From the NCBI RefSeq assembly GCF_030548205.1, contig NZ_JAUORV010000014.1, positions 1-64,000 of the forward strand: a DNA stretch of 64,000 nucleotides, given 5' to 3'. The notes under the pieces were generated by a model, which searched no databases, had not been told where the DNA came from, and saw nothing but the letters and a program-made list of their open reading frames with translations. Of the stretch, positions 36,324 through 45,355 are shown one piece after another; the stretch's first letter is position 1; the number at the start of each line of letters is the position of its first letter. The translations under genes were made by a program, and so were the position numbers. This DNA is from Aliiglaciecola sp. 3_MG-2023. Its GTDB lineage: Bacteria > Pseudomonadota > Gammaproteobacteria > Enterobacterales > Alteromonadaceae.

Positions 36324-38087
36324 ATGCTTAAATTTCATCAAAAAACATTGCTGTCTGGTTTAATATGCTGCGCAGTAACCTCGGCTCTAGTCGGCTGTAA
36401 AACAGCAGATAAAACTTCTCCCGTCCTCAAGGCACAAGGGATAAAAAAATCAGAGCAAACCATTCAGGTTAATCAACTGGGATATTTCATAAATGGTGAA
36501 AAAGGGGCTATTGTGTCACGTACCCAAGAAACCTCTTTCCGGTTGCGAAATTTGCAAGGAGATTTTGTATTTGAAGGCCCATTGAGTGAGCCGAAAAGCT
36601 GGTCTGCCCGAGGACCTGAGAAATTTCAATTTGCCAACTTTTCGAGCTTTTCTGAGCCCGGTATTTATAATTTAACCATTATGGGAGCAGGTTCTGAGCT
36701 TTCTCGGCAAATAAAAATTGATGAGCAAATTAACCAACAAGCACATAATGCGGCCTTAAAATATTTCTACTTTAATCGCGCGGGGATGGCATTAACTGCG
36801 CCTTATGCGGGCAAATTTCAACGTCAAGAAGGGCACTCAGATCTAAACGTGATTGTGCATCCCTCCGCAGCCAGTACTAGTCAACCGGCATTTAGCACAA
36901 TCAGTTCACCTAAGGGGTGGTATGACGCAGGTGATTACGGTAAATATACGGTAAATGCCAGTATTGCTACCTATACATTATTAGCTGCCTATGCTGATTA
37001 TCCAGACTATTATGACAATCTTTCACTGACAATTCCTGAGAGCAATAATCAGCTTCCCGACATTGTTGATGAACTTATGTGGAATCTTGAGTGGTTGCAT
37101 ACCATGCAAAATGAGGAAGGTGCGGTTTATCATAAACTCACTACCTTGCAGTGGCCAGGTAAAGATATGCCGGCCGAGGACACTGCAGATCGTTATGTCA
37201 TTGGTTTCTCGACATCTGCTGCATTGGATTACGCAGCCACCCTTGCCGCGGCGAGCCGCATTTTACGCCCTTTGTTTGCGGATAATCCCCAACAACTGGA
37301 ACAGTGGTTAACAAGTGCTCAAAAAGCATGGGACTGGGCGAGTGCCCACCCAGATTATGTCTATCAGCAACCTGCAGATGTGAGCAGTGGTGAGTATGGG
37401 GATGATGATTTTGCAGATGAGTTTGCTTGGGCTGGAGCTGAATTGTTTTTAGCCACCAAAGAACAGAAATATTGGCGGGCATTTCAACAATACAATAAAC
37501 AGCTTAAAGAGCCTGACTGGAGCAACGTTGCAGCGCTGGGTTACTTTAGCCTGGCCAGAGAAGGGAAGCCATTTTTAGCGTCTAAGGATTTTCATACACT
37601 TCAATCAGAACTGATAGACTACGCCGATGCTGCTATAAAAATATATGAAAACACAGGGTACGGTGTGACGATGAACTCGGACGATTTCGTGTGGGGAAGT
37701 AATGCGGTTGTCTTAAATAAAAGTATTATGTTGCTGAACGCGTTTCGCATTACAGGCGATGAAAAGTATCGACAGGTTGCCCAAGGAAACCTTAATTTTG
37801 TATTCGGCCGCAATCCCACAGGTTATTCCTTTTTAACTGGCTTTGGTGAAAAAAGCCCGAAAAATCCACATCACCGCATCTCTGCTGGCGATAAAATAGA
37901 TGAACCTGTGCCCGGTATGTTGGCTGGGGGGCCACAACCTGGGCAACAAGATAAATGCGATTATGAGAGTAACTTTGCGGCTGCGAGCTATCTTGATGAC
38001 TGGTGCAGCTATGCGAGTAACGAAGTGGCGATTAACTGGAATGCGCCTTTGGTTTACGTACTGGGTAGTCTACTAGCCAGTGAGTAA
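36324..38087 (+). CDS. Glycoside hydrolase family 9 lipoprotein (endoglucanase-like)
   Basis: A 587-residue lipoprotein (lipobox LVGC, Cys near 25). An N-terminal Ig-like CelD_N domain (about 45-130) precedes the (alpha/alpha)6 GH9 domain. Catalytic markers are the Asp pair in GWYDAGDYGKY and the general-acid Glu in YASNEVAINWNAPLVY, with GRNPTGYSFLTGFG and SPKNPHHRI in between. GH9 enzymes cleave beta-1,4-glucans and related chains. Surface anchoring suits oligosaccharide processing at the cell envelope. A hairpin follows at 38107-38144. Substrate fine specificity cannot be read from the sequence. Confidence 0.92.
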   Translation: MLKFHQKTLLSGLICCAVTSALVGCKTADKTSPVLKAQGIKKSEQTIQVNQLGYFINGEKGAIVSRTQETSFRLRNLQGDFVFEGPLSEPKSWSARGPEKFQFANFSSFSEPGIYNLTIMGAGSELSRQIKIDEQINQQAHNAALKYFYFNRAGMALTAPYAGKFQRQEGHSDLNVIVHPSAASTSQPAFSTISSPKGWYDAGDYGKYTVNASIATYTLLAAYADYPDYYDNLSLTIPESNNQLPDIVDELMWNLEWLHTMQNEEGAVYHKLTTLQWPGKDMPAEDTADRYVIGFSTSAALDYAATLAAASRILRPLFADNPQQLEQWLTSAQKAWDWASAHPDYVYQQPADVSSGEYGDDDFADEFAWAGAELFLATKEQKYWRAFQQYNKQLKEPDWSNVAALGYFSLAREGKPFLASKDFHTLQSELIDYADAAIKIYENTGYGVTMNSDDFVWGSNAVVLNKSIMLLNAFRITGDEKYRQVAQGNLNFVFGRNPTGYSFLTGFGEKSPKNPHHRISAGDKIDEPVPGMLAGGPQPGQQDKCDYESNFAAASYLDDWCSYASNEVAINWNAPLVYVLGSLLASE

Positions 38088-38106
38088 ATAACCAATAATG
38101 GCTAGA

Positions 38107-38144
38107 GTTTCTATCATAGTAAAATGAATTACTATGATAGAAAC
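38107..38144. terminator. Long perfect hairpin between convergent genes
   Basis: Fifteen-base perfect arms (GTTTCTATCATAGTA and its complement) with an 8-base loop lie between the stop codons of the GH9 gene and the convergent gene. There is no T-run on either side, so termination is likely from position rather than from a classic sequence. Confidence 0.6.
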
Positions 38145-38149
38145 CAAAA

Positions 38150-38875
38150 TTAGTGTGTGTGCTTTCCTAACGCATGTCCCTTATCGTCAAAAAAGCCACT
38201 GGCACCTGGTTCGATGAAACCTTGCGTCACCATTTTGGTTAAAAACGGATCTGAATGGTCGTCACCGATATCGGCAAAATCAGTGGTTTGATAACGCATT
38301 AGTGTTTTAAAACGCTGAGCAATAACTTGCTTATCAAAGGTGACTGAATCCAGCTGCCAGTTAATTTCTTGACCTCTGGTGATAATTTTAAACGATTGAA
38401 TTAGCTGCAATTCTGGTTGCCAATGTAGTATTAGTTTTTGCTGTGGGTTGGTATATTCGAATACATCCACAGTATTACAACCGGTACCCGAAGTGCTTTT
38501 GTGTTCCATTACTTTGAGCATTTTATCGCTAATCAATTGATAGCGAAAAGACCAATCTTTATCTTGCTTTCCATGCACACGCTCACCAGGTTGATATTCT
38601 ATTGCTCTTTGGTAATCATCAAAGTAGCGAGTGGGTTTGATGGTGTTTTTATGTGATTTTTCCCATCCCTCAGTTATTTCAGTTTGTGGATAAACATGAA
38701 TAACAGCGTTTACACGTCGCCACAATTCGAGTTTTTTAGTTTGCTCTTGGGCATGTTTTACTGAGGTGACTATAGTGTATTTAGCAATTAAATCATCGGC
38801 TTTCGAGGCGCAGTTTTGGGCAATTGAAGAAAAGCTAAAACCGCAGAATATACATAGTATAACGAAACGTTGCAT
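38150..38875 (-). CDS. Hypothetical secreted protein
   Basis: A 241-residue protein with a signal peptide (about 1-19, cut near SIAQ-NC). The mature part has two Cys, many aromatic residues, and a closing Gly/His-rich segment (IEPGASGFFDDKGHALGKHTH). ATG 38875 is preceded by GGAG. It follows the alkaline phosphatase pair on the same strand, past a terminator, so it may be expressed by read-through only. No family is recognised. Confidence 0.75.
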   Translation of the reverse strand: MQRFVILCIFCGFSFSSIAQNCASKADDLIAKYTIVTSVKHAQEQTKKLELWRRVNAVIHVYPQTEITEGWEKSHKNTIKPTRYFDDYQRAIEYQPGERVHGKQDKDWSFRYQLISDKMLKVMEHKSTSGTGCNTVDVFEYTNPQQKLILHWQPELQLIQSFKIITRGQEINWQLDSVTFDKQVIAQRFKTLMRYQTTDFADIGDDHSDPFLTKMVTQGFIEPGASGFFDDKGHALGKHTH

Positions 38876-38884
38876 TGTGACTCC

Positions 38885-38916
38885 AAAAAACAAAGAGGTA
38901 GCCTGAAGGCTACCTC
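38885..38916 (-). terminator. Rho-independent terminator of the alkaline phosphatase pair
   Basis: On the minus strand GAGGTAGCC and GGCTACCTC (loop ttca) are followed by TTTGTTTTTT. Confidence 0.88.
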
Positions 38917-38935
38917 GATGATGTTAAGTAATTGA

Positions 38936-40795
38936 TTATTGAACTACTTCATTGGCAGTTTCAACCAAGTCTGCAGCGTAATCCATAACATGGAATATCA
39001 CGCTTTGTTCATTTGTGCCATTCACTAACCAAGCACCAGGACCTTTTGCATGTATACCTACATCTTCTCCAGAATGGGTTTCTGAACCAAGGGGGATTAG
39101 CGCTTCTTGATGGTAACCAGAGGCGGTAGTGTCAACATCTGTCAGGTCATGGCGACCAGCGGCATTAGCAAAGCCATAAGCTGCATCTGCATCAGTCTCG
39201 TCGCCCAAGTTTTGGAAACCAAGCCCGTTAGTGTAACCCAAAGTGGTGTATGGCATGCCGTCCGCAGCGGTGGCTGGTTCGTCAGCGCCAACATTGACTA
39301 CTTTACCCAAAATTGGATTGCCGCGTTTAGGATATCCAGCAATAGTGAAAACATGACCGTGATCAGCCGTTACAATTATCAGGGTATCTTCGTCACTGGT
39401 TAACTCATCTGCTTTAGCAACGGCTTCAGCAAATGCAATAGTGTCAGTTAACGCGTTGTAAGCACTTCCAGCATGATGACCGTGATCAATACGGCCCGAT
39501 TCAACCATTAAGAAGAAACCATTGTCGTTATTATCAAGTACTTTGATGGCTGTCTCTGTCATTTCAACAATAGACGGTTCGCCAGCAATATCATTGCCAC
39601 GGTCAGCTTCATACTGCATATGTGATTCATTAAAAAGACCAAATAGTTGTGGCGTGTTTTCAGTATCAATAACATCGAAACCTGATTGATCATAGACGTA
39701 AGTACCTGCAGGATAATTTGCCTTCCATTCAGCGGTTAAATCACGACCGTCAGTGCGATCTCCTTCGACGCCACTTACTGCATCAGGGCTGTTGAAACTG
39801 GCATCATTAGGTAAAAAATGACGACGTCCGCCACCCATAACGACTTCGATACCATCGATATCAAGACCTTCATAACGATCTTCTAGGTTGGTTTCGAAAT
39901 TGACCAGTTGATCTGCAATATCGATACAACCCGCTTCAGCCGCTTCAGTCGACATATCTGAAATATCTTCCCAGTTTCTATCAGCGGATTTAGCATAGGT
40001 TGCTGCTGGCGTGGCGTGAGTAATACGCGCGGTTGAAATGATGCCAGTTGACTTACCTGAAATTTCAGCAAGTTCAAGGGCGGTTACAAGTTCATTTCCG
40101 GAAACGGTACTGCAATCACCTCGTTCAATAGCCTCATCAACACCAATGACACCAACATCCGTTTTCACACCACTCATCATAGCTGTCATGGTACCAGCTG
40201 AGTCGGGGGTTTGTGCATCCACATTGTAAGTTTTAGATAATCCAGAAAACGGAAAACGTTCAAAACTCAATTGGTTTTCTTCACCGTCATTGCCATTTAA
40301 TTGGCCGGCTAATATGCGACTGGCCGTAACCGTTGAAATGCCCATACCATCACCAACGAACAAGATTACGTTTTTAGCTTTACCACGAAGTTGTTCAATT
40401 GTTTGTGCTGAGTCAGAGCTCGTTGCTTGTTGCCAAACTGTCTTGTTCTCTTCAACTTCTACAGCGCCAGTGACAAACCAGTCATTATTAAGACTGGTTA
40501 GCAGTTCAGTTGATGACAGGGCATTTGAGCCAGGTGAACATACAAAGTTTGTAGCGGTTATTTCGTCTGTTGATAAGGCTCCATCTCCGTTTGCATCTAT
40601 GCCAGAATCAATTTGCACACCACCTACTGGACAATTTTCATTGCCACTAGATAACTGGGTTTGTAAAGTTAAGCTATTCAGTCCATTGCTGCCATTAGAA
40701 CCGTCTGTTCCATTTGCACCATCATCACCGTCTAAGGTACAAGCACTTAGTCCAGCAATAGCTATTGAGATCATACTTAATTTAAAAAGGTTCAT
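38936..40795 (-). CDS. Alkaline phosphatase, lipoprotein form with N-terminal DUF7151-like region
   Basis: A 619-residue PhoA-family phosphomonoesterase anchored by lipobox LSAC (Cys near 20). After it comes a short collagen-like Gly/Asn stretch and a Cys-bearing, DUF7151-like segment with an EF-hand-like DANGDGALSTDE. The phosphatase domain (about 145 to the end) has VGDGMG (metal), QTPDSAGTMTAM (nucleophile Ser), ESGRIDHGHHAGS, VTADHGHVFT and ETHSGEDVG. The ATG at 40795 is set by GGAG 8 bases upstream. It follows a close paralogue by 14 bp, from a tandem duplication. Confidence 0.9.
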   Translation of the reverse strand: MNLFKLSMISIAIAGLSACTLDGDDGANGTDGSNGSNGLNSLTLQTQLSSGNENCPVGGVQIDSGIDANGDGALSTDEITATNFVCSPGSNALSSTELLTSLNNDWFVTGAVEVEENKTVWQQATSSDSAQTIEQLRGKAKNVILFVGDGMGISTVTASRILAGQLNGNDGEENQLSFERFPFSGLSKTYNVDAQTPDSAGTMTAMMSGVKTDVGVIGVDEAIERGDCSTVSGNELVTALELAEISGKSTGIISTARITHATPAATYAKSADRNWEDISDMSTEAAEAGCIDIADQLVNFETNLEDRYEGLDIDGIEVVMGGGRRHFLPNDASFNSPDAVSGVEGDRTDGRDLTAEWKANYPAGTYVYDQSGFDVIDTENTPQLFGLFNESHMQYEADRGNDIAGEPSIVEMTETAIKVLDNNDNGFFLMVESGRIDHGHHAGSAYNALTDTIAFAEAVAKADELTSDEDTLIIVTADHGHVFTIAGYPKRGNPILGKVVNVGADEPATAADGMPYTTLGYTNGLGFQNLGDETDADAAYGFANAAGRHDLTDVDTTASGYHQEALIPLGSETHSGEDVGIHAKGPGAWLVNGTNEQSVIFHVMDYAADLVETANEVVQ

Positions 40796-40809
40796 TTTCA
40801 TCACTCCGC

Positions 40810-42393
40810 TTATTCTTCTACCAGATTCAAAGCCTGATTAATCAGGTGGAATATCACGTTTTGTTCAATTACGCCTTGCACAAGTTGGCTACCAGGGCCA
40901 ATAGCGTGTAGCGCTACGTCTTCCCCTGAATGGGTCTCAGAGCCAAGTGGGATAAGCGCTTCTTGGTGATAACCGGAAGCGGTAGTGTCAACATCTGTTA
41001 AGTCATGGCGGCCGGCTGCAATATCAAAACCGTAAGCTGCATCTGCGTCCGTTTCATCAGCTAGGTTTTGGTAACCTAAACCGTTTGTATAGCCCAAAGT
41101 GGTGTATGGCATGCCATCAGCAGCAGTAGCTGCTTCTTCTTCGCCCACATTTACTACTTTGCCTAGAATCGGATTTCCACGTTTAGGATAACCTGCAATA
41201 GTAAATACATGACCGTGATCAGCCGTGACTAAAATGAGGGTCTCAGAGGGATCGGTATTTTCATATGCATATTGAACGGCTTTTTCCAGCTCCAATACAT
41301 CAGTTAACGCATTGTATGCGCTTCCTGCATGGTGGCCATGATCAATACGACCTGATTCCACCATTAAAAAGAAGCCTTTTTCATTGTTATCAAGCACCGA
41401 TATGGCTTTCGAGGTCATTTCGCTTAAAGAAGGTTCGCCTGCTACATCATTTTCGCGATCGGCTTCATATTGCATATGAGACTCATTGAATAATCCAAAT
41501 ATTTTGGACGTGGCTTCCGTATCTATGGCATCAAAACCAGCTTGATCCATAACGTAGCTGCCATCTTCGTATTTCGCTTGCCATTCAGCGGTGAGATCTC
41601 TTGAATCTGTGCGGTCACCTTCAATGCTGCTGACAGCATCTGCACTATTGTAACTGGCGTCGTTGGGTAAAAAGTGACGGCGGCCACCACCCATTATGAC
41701 TTCAATACCATCCACATCTATACCGGAGTAGCGTTGTTCTAAAGTCGCTTCAAAGTTCACTAATTGGTCGGCAATGTCAACACAACCTGCAGTAATTGCA
41801 GCTTCAGGCATATCCGAAATATCTTCCCAATTCCTATCGGCAGATTTTGCATAAGTCGCTGCTGGCGTTGCGTGGGTGATGCGAGCAGTAGAAATAATCC
41901 CTGTTGATAAGCCTTTCACCTCAGCTAATTCTAACGCGGTAACCACTTCGTTACCTGCCACTGTGCTGCAGTCGCCACGTTCAATATCTTCATCTACACC
42001 AATCACGCCAACATCGGTTTTTAAACCGGATATCATGGCTGTCATCGTACCTGCTGAATCTGGGGTTTGTGCGTCAACATTGTAGGTTTTTACTAATGCA
42101 GTATAAGGGTACGATTCGAAGCTTAGGTAGGCTTCTTCACCTGAGTCGCCTTGCAGCTGGCCTTTCAAAATACGCGAGGCAGTTAATGTAGAAACCCCCA
42201 TACCATCGCCTACAAACAATATGACATTTTTCGCTTTGAATTGATTATCAACAGCAAACTTTTCTTGCATTTTAGATTGTGCATCGGTAAACCACGCACT
42301 ATCAGACTGATGTTCAGGTAATACATTAGCATGCATACCTGTAGAGACTGCGAGCGCAAGGGCGCTGGCGGTAACTTTCCAGTTGAGTTTCAT
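40810..42393 (-). CDS. phoA: Alkaline phosphatase, secreted form
   Basis: A 527-residue PhoA-family enzyme with a signal peptide (about 1-22, cut near MHA-NV). It keeps the catalytic set: VGDGMGVST, QTPDSAGTMTAM (nucleophile Ser), ESGRIDHGHHAGS, VTADHGHVFTIAGYPKRG and ETHSGEDVALHA. It is highly similar to the downstream lipoprotein paralogue over the whole catalytic domain but lacks that paralogue's N-terminal lipoprotein region. Both are probably one operon under a Pho-box-like site at 42575-42592. It provides periplasmic or extracellular phosphate scavenging. Confidence 0.92.
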   Translation of the reverse strand: MKLNWKVTASALALAVSTGMHANVLPEHQSDSAWFTDAQSKMQEKFAVDNQFKAKNVILFVGDGMGVSTLTASRILKGQLQGDSGEEAYLSFESYPYTALVKTYNVDAQTPDSAGTMTAMISGLKTDVGVIGVDEDIERGDCSTVAGNEVVTALELAEVKGLSTGIISTARITHATPAATYAKSADRNWEDISDMPEAAITAGCVDIADQLVNFEATLEQRYSGIDVDGIEVIMGGGRRHFLPNDASYNSADAVSSIEGDRTDSRDLTAEWQAKYEDGSYVMDQAGFDAIDTEATSKIFGLFNESHMQYEADRENDVAGEPSLSEMTSKAISVLDNNEKGFFLMVESGRIDHGHHAGSAYNALTDVLELEKAVQYAYENTDPSETLILVTADHGHVFTIAGYPKRGNPILGKVVNVGEEEAATAADGMPYTTLGYTNGLGYQNLADETDADAAYGFDIAAGRHDLTDVDTTASGYHQEALIPLGSETHSGEDVALHAIGPGSQLVQGVIEQNVIFHLINQALNLVEE

Positions 42394-42574
42394 TCTTATT
42401 TCCTACGATTAATATGGTGTATTGTCAAAAGACTGTGGCTAACAGTTAAAGGTGCAGAATATGTTGAAAAGACTCTAGAATATGGAATTCCAGATACCAC
42501 GCAAATCCAATTTCTGCGATGAAAAAGCTTAGGTTGGAATTGTGATAATTGTGTTACAAATAAAATAAGGTTTT

Positions 42575-42592
42575 ATGTCACTGTGATGACAC
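42575..42592 (-). promoter_or_regulatory. Candidate Pho box
   Basis: On the minus strand the site reads GTGTCAT-CACA-GTGACAT. This is two 7-base half sites 4 bases apart, like the Pho box CTGTCAT-N4-CTGTCAT, with AT-rich sequence then leading to the phosphatase start about 180 bases on. Matches are 6/7 and 5/7. The rest of 42394-42909 also carries the promoter of the rightward GGDEF-EAL gene and shows nothing else. Confidence 0.5.
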
Positions 42593-42909
42593 TGTCTTAT
42601 ATTGGTTAACAGTTAACCCCTCTAAATCCAATGTTTCGAGGCGTTTGAAAGTAAGTCAGATAGAGGAAGTGTTTGATGTTCCTCGTTATTCACGAAATTA
42701 CAATTTATATTTTCCCTTTGATATTTCGGTCCGTTTAAGTCTCAATTTAGAACCTTACGAATCGGCTATTATTGTAACCTTTAGAATTGCTGATTTTCGT
42801 TCAATATATTCCAGCAACCTTTGATTAATTGCTTTTTACATTGATAGTGTTAATTTTTTATTTACTTCTACTATTAATGTAAGCAGTGTAATTTGGAGTA
42901 GTTGACACA

Positions 42910-44985
42910 ATGAGTTCAGATAAAATAAGCAAAGTTTTGTCTCATCAATATGAGCTCAACGATCCTCTCCACCAATTATTTGATGCTGTTAGAGTCATTT
43001 CGGTCCAAGGGTATGATGATCAACGTAGAGTTATCTACTGGAATGAAGGCAGTGAAGTACTTTATGGTTATACCAAAGCTGAAGCCTCGGGGAAAAAACT
43101 AGAAGATCTCATAATCCCAACTTATATGCGACAAGGGGTCATTGACGCTCACCAAAATTGGCTTAAAAATGGTATCGAGATCCCTGCAGCGGAAATAACC
43201 TTACGAAATAAAAGCGGTGCTGATGTATCGGTATTTTCAAGCCATGTCATGTTCACAAATCAATATGGTAACCAACAAATGTACTGTATTGATATTGATT
43301 TATCGGATATTAGAGAAGCTGAAGCTCAGGCTTTGTTTAAACAGCATATGCTCGAAACCATTTTTGAAGCCATTCCTGATCTATTCTTTTTGATGGAAAA
43401 AGATGGGAGGATTATTGATTATCATACCAGTAAAAAAGAAGACTTATACGTTTCTCCTCAGCAATTTATTGGCAAGAACATGTCGGAAATTTTACCTGAT
43501 GAAATTTCCAAAAAATTTCAGACGCATATTAATAAAGTAATAAAACAAAAGGAAATGAGTAGCTTTGAATACGACCTCACTATGCCTCAAGGAATTTCAT
43601 ATTTTGAAGCGAGAGTTGCCTACTTAACCGAATATAAGCAGATTATAGTTGTTATTCGCGATATTACTGAACAGTATAAATCTGCTGAATTGATTCGTCA
43701 TCAAGCTTACTATGACAGTCTAACCTTACTACCTAATCGCTTTTTAGCATTAGATCGGCTTTCGCAAATATTAATCGAAGCGAAAAGAACCAATCAAAAA
43801 GCCGTCGTCATTTTCCTTGACTTAGATGATTTTAAAAAAGTGAACGATTCATTGGGCCATGAAATAGGTGACAAGTTGCTGGTTAAAGCTGCCCACCGGT
43901 TAACCCAGGTTGTGCGCAAGGAAGACACAGTAGGACGTTTAGGCGGGGATGAGTTTATCGTTTTGTTGAAGGGGTTTAGCAATCATAACGATGTATTAAC
44001 CATTGCAGAAAATTTACTAAAAGTGTTTCGAACCCCGTTTAAATTGGCCGGTAGAGAATTAATGCTTACCTTAAGTATTGGCATCGCTATTTATCCTGAG
44101 AATGGCAATAGTGCCTCTGATTTATTGCGAAATGCCGATACTGCCATGTACCAAGCCAAATCGTTAGGGCGAAATACTTTCTCATTTTTTACTGTTGAGA
44201 TGAATAAGTCGATGCAACGTCGTTTTGAAGTTGAAGAGCAAATGCATGCCGCGCTCGAACGTGGTGAGTTTGAAGTCTACTATCAACCTAAATTCGAAGT
44301 TAATACGAATTCAATTGTTGGGGCGGAGGCGTTATTGAGATGGAACAATGCAACACTGGGTAATGTTAGCCCAAATGAATTTATACCCATTGCTGAACAT
44401 ACAGGTTTAATTATTACCTTGGGCGAGTATGTGTTTAACCAGGCTTTAGGGTTTCTGAAACACTGGCAGCAATGTGATAAGCAGGCTTACACAATGGCAA
44501 TTAATTTGTCTCCTCGTCAATTCAGAGATCAGAGTTTGGTTACGAATTTGCAAAAAAGCCTGCAAACCATAAGCGTCAATGCAGAATTTTTAGAACTTGA
44601 AATTACCGAAGGGGTGTTGATGAATGGACAAGCCTACATTCATGAATCCTTAGCACAAATCAGCGCCTTAGGGATAACCTTGTCCCAAGATGATTTCGGA
44701 ACGGGTTATTCGTCGCTAAGTTACTTGCGTCAATATCCCTTTGATGTGCTTAAAATTGATCGTAGTTTTATTCATGGGATCACAACCAACAAACCAGATT
44801 GTGATTTAGTTAAAGCGACCATTGCAATGGCAAATAGTCTTGGGTTAACCGTTGTTGCCGAAGGCGTTGAAACGGAGCAGCAATTTGCGATATTGAAACG
44901 TTTAGGTTGTGACTTAGTACAAGGGTTTTATTTTAGCCGACCACTAACTGCCACCCAATTACTAAAATTTTCAAGTAAGCAATAA
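42910..44985 (+). CDS. PAS-PAS-GGDEF-EAL cyclic-di-GMP signalling protein
   Basis: A 691-residue, apparently cytoplasmic protein. Two PAS domains (about 20-135 and 145-255) precede GGDEF (about 265-425) and EAL (about 440-690). Active-site motifs are complete: GGDEF at about 345-349, the inhibitory RKED five residues before it, EAL in GAEALLRW (about 473), and DDFGTGYSSLSYL. It may therefore make and break c-di-GMP, and which dominates cannot be told. It stands alone. Confidence 0.92.
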   Translation: MSSDKISKVLSHQYELNDPLHQLFDAVRVISVQGYDDQRRVIYWNEGSEVLYGYTKAEASGKKLEDLIIPTYMRQGVIDAHQNWLKNGIEIPAAEITLRNKSGADVSVFSSHVMFTNQYGNQQMYCIDIDLSDIREAEAQALFKQHMLETIFEAIPDLFFLMEKDGRIIDYHTSKKEDLYVSPQQFIGKNMSEILPDEISKKFQTHINKVIKQKEMSSFEYDLTMPQGISYFEARVAYLTEYKQIIVVIRDITEQYKSAELIRHQAYYDSLTLLPNRFLALDRLSQILIEAKRTNQKAVVIFLDLDDFKKVNDSLGHEIGDKLLVKAAHRLTQVVRKEDTVGRLGGDEFIVLLKGFSNHNDVLTIAENLLKVFRTPFKLAGRELMLTLSIGIAIYPENGNSASDLLRNADTAMYQAKSLGRNTFSFFTVEMNKSMQRRFEVEEQMHAALERGEFEVYYQPKFEVNTNSIVGAEALLRWNNATLGNVSPNEFIPIAEHTGLIITLGEYVFNQALGFLKHWQQCDKQAYTMAINLSPRQFRDQSLVTNLQKSLQTISVNAEFLELEITEGVLMNGQAYIHESLAQISALGITLSQDDFGTGYSSLSYLRQYPFDVLKIDRSFIHGITTNKPDCDLVKATIAMANSLGLTVVAEGVETEQQFAILKRLGCDLVQGFYFSRPLTATQLLKFSSKQ

Positions 44986-45043
44986 AACCATTAGTCTACT
45001 GCAATGTTTGTATTAATAAGTGCCAGTGTTAATCTACTAAATA

Positions 45044-45355
45044 TTACAATACCCCTTTCTCAATTACAGGCACACACCAATAGCGTATATTATTGTTGGG
45101 GCAAGTTTGCTTGATTTTTGTTAACAGCTCTTGGTAGTGGAGTTGCTCATGTAAAAGTTCAAATCGAAATAAGTCTCTATAGCCTTCAACTTGTTCTTGA
45201 ATATTGTATTGGTGGTGTGCACGACTATAACCTTGTATTTTGCTTAAACTAAAACCCGACAATGCTTCATGGCTAATTAACGTATCGACTAGGTTGTCTT
45301 TTAACTCTTGCGGTGCTAAGAGGATAAGCAGCTGATAACGATTATTTTTATCCAT
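45044..45355 (-). CDS. DUF3240 protein of the metal efflux operon
   Basis: A 103-residue protein of the DUF3240 family, a small PII/CutA-like fold that often follows HME-RND pump genes. The start ATG 45355 overlaps the last 8 bases of the pump gene, with GGAG inside that gene as the ribosome site, so it is translationally coupled. A frame extending to 45481 would overlap the pump gene without reason. Confidence 0.8.
   Translation of the reverse strand: MDKNNRYQLLILLAPQELKDNLVDTLISHEALSGFSLSKIQGYSRAHHQYNIQEQVEGYRDLFRFELLHEQLHYQELLTKIKQTCPNNNIRYWCVPVIEKGVL

Noticed and set aside
40290-40841. 183-codon frame antisense to the alkaline phosphatase
   Set aside because: It lies fully opposite a gene with clear PhoA motifs, and a similar antisense frame (41876-42085) appears over the paralogue, showing it is a codon-bias shadow.
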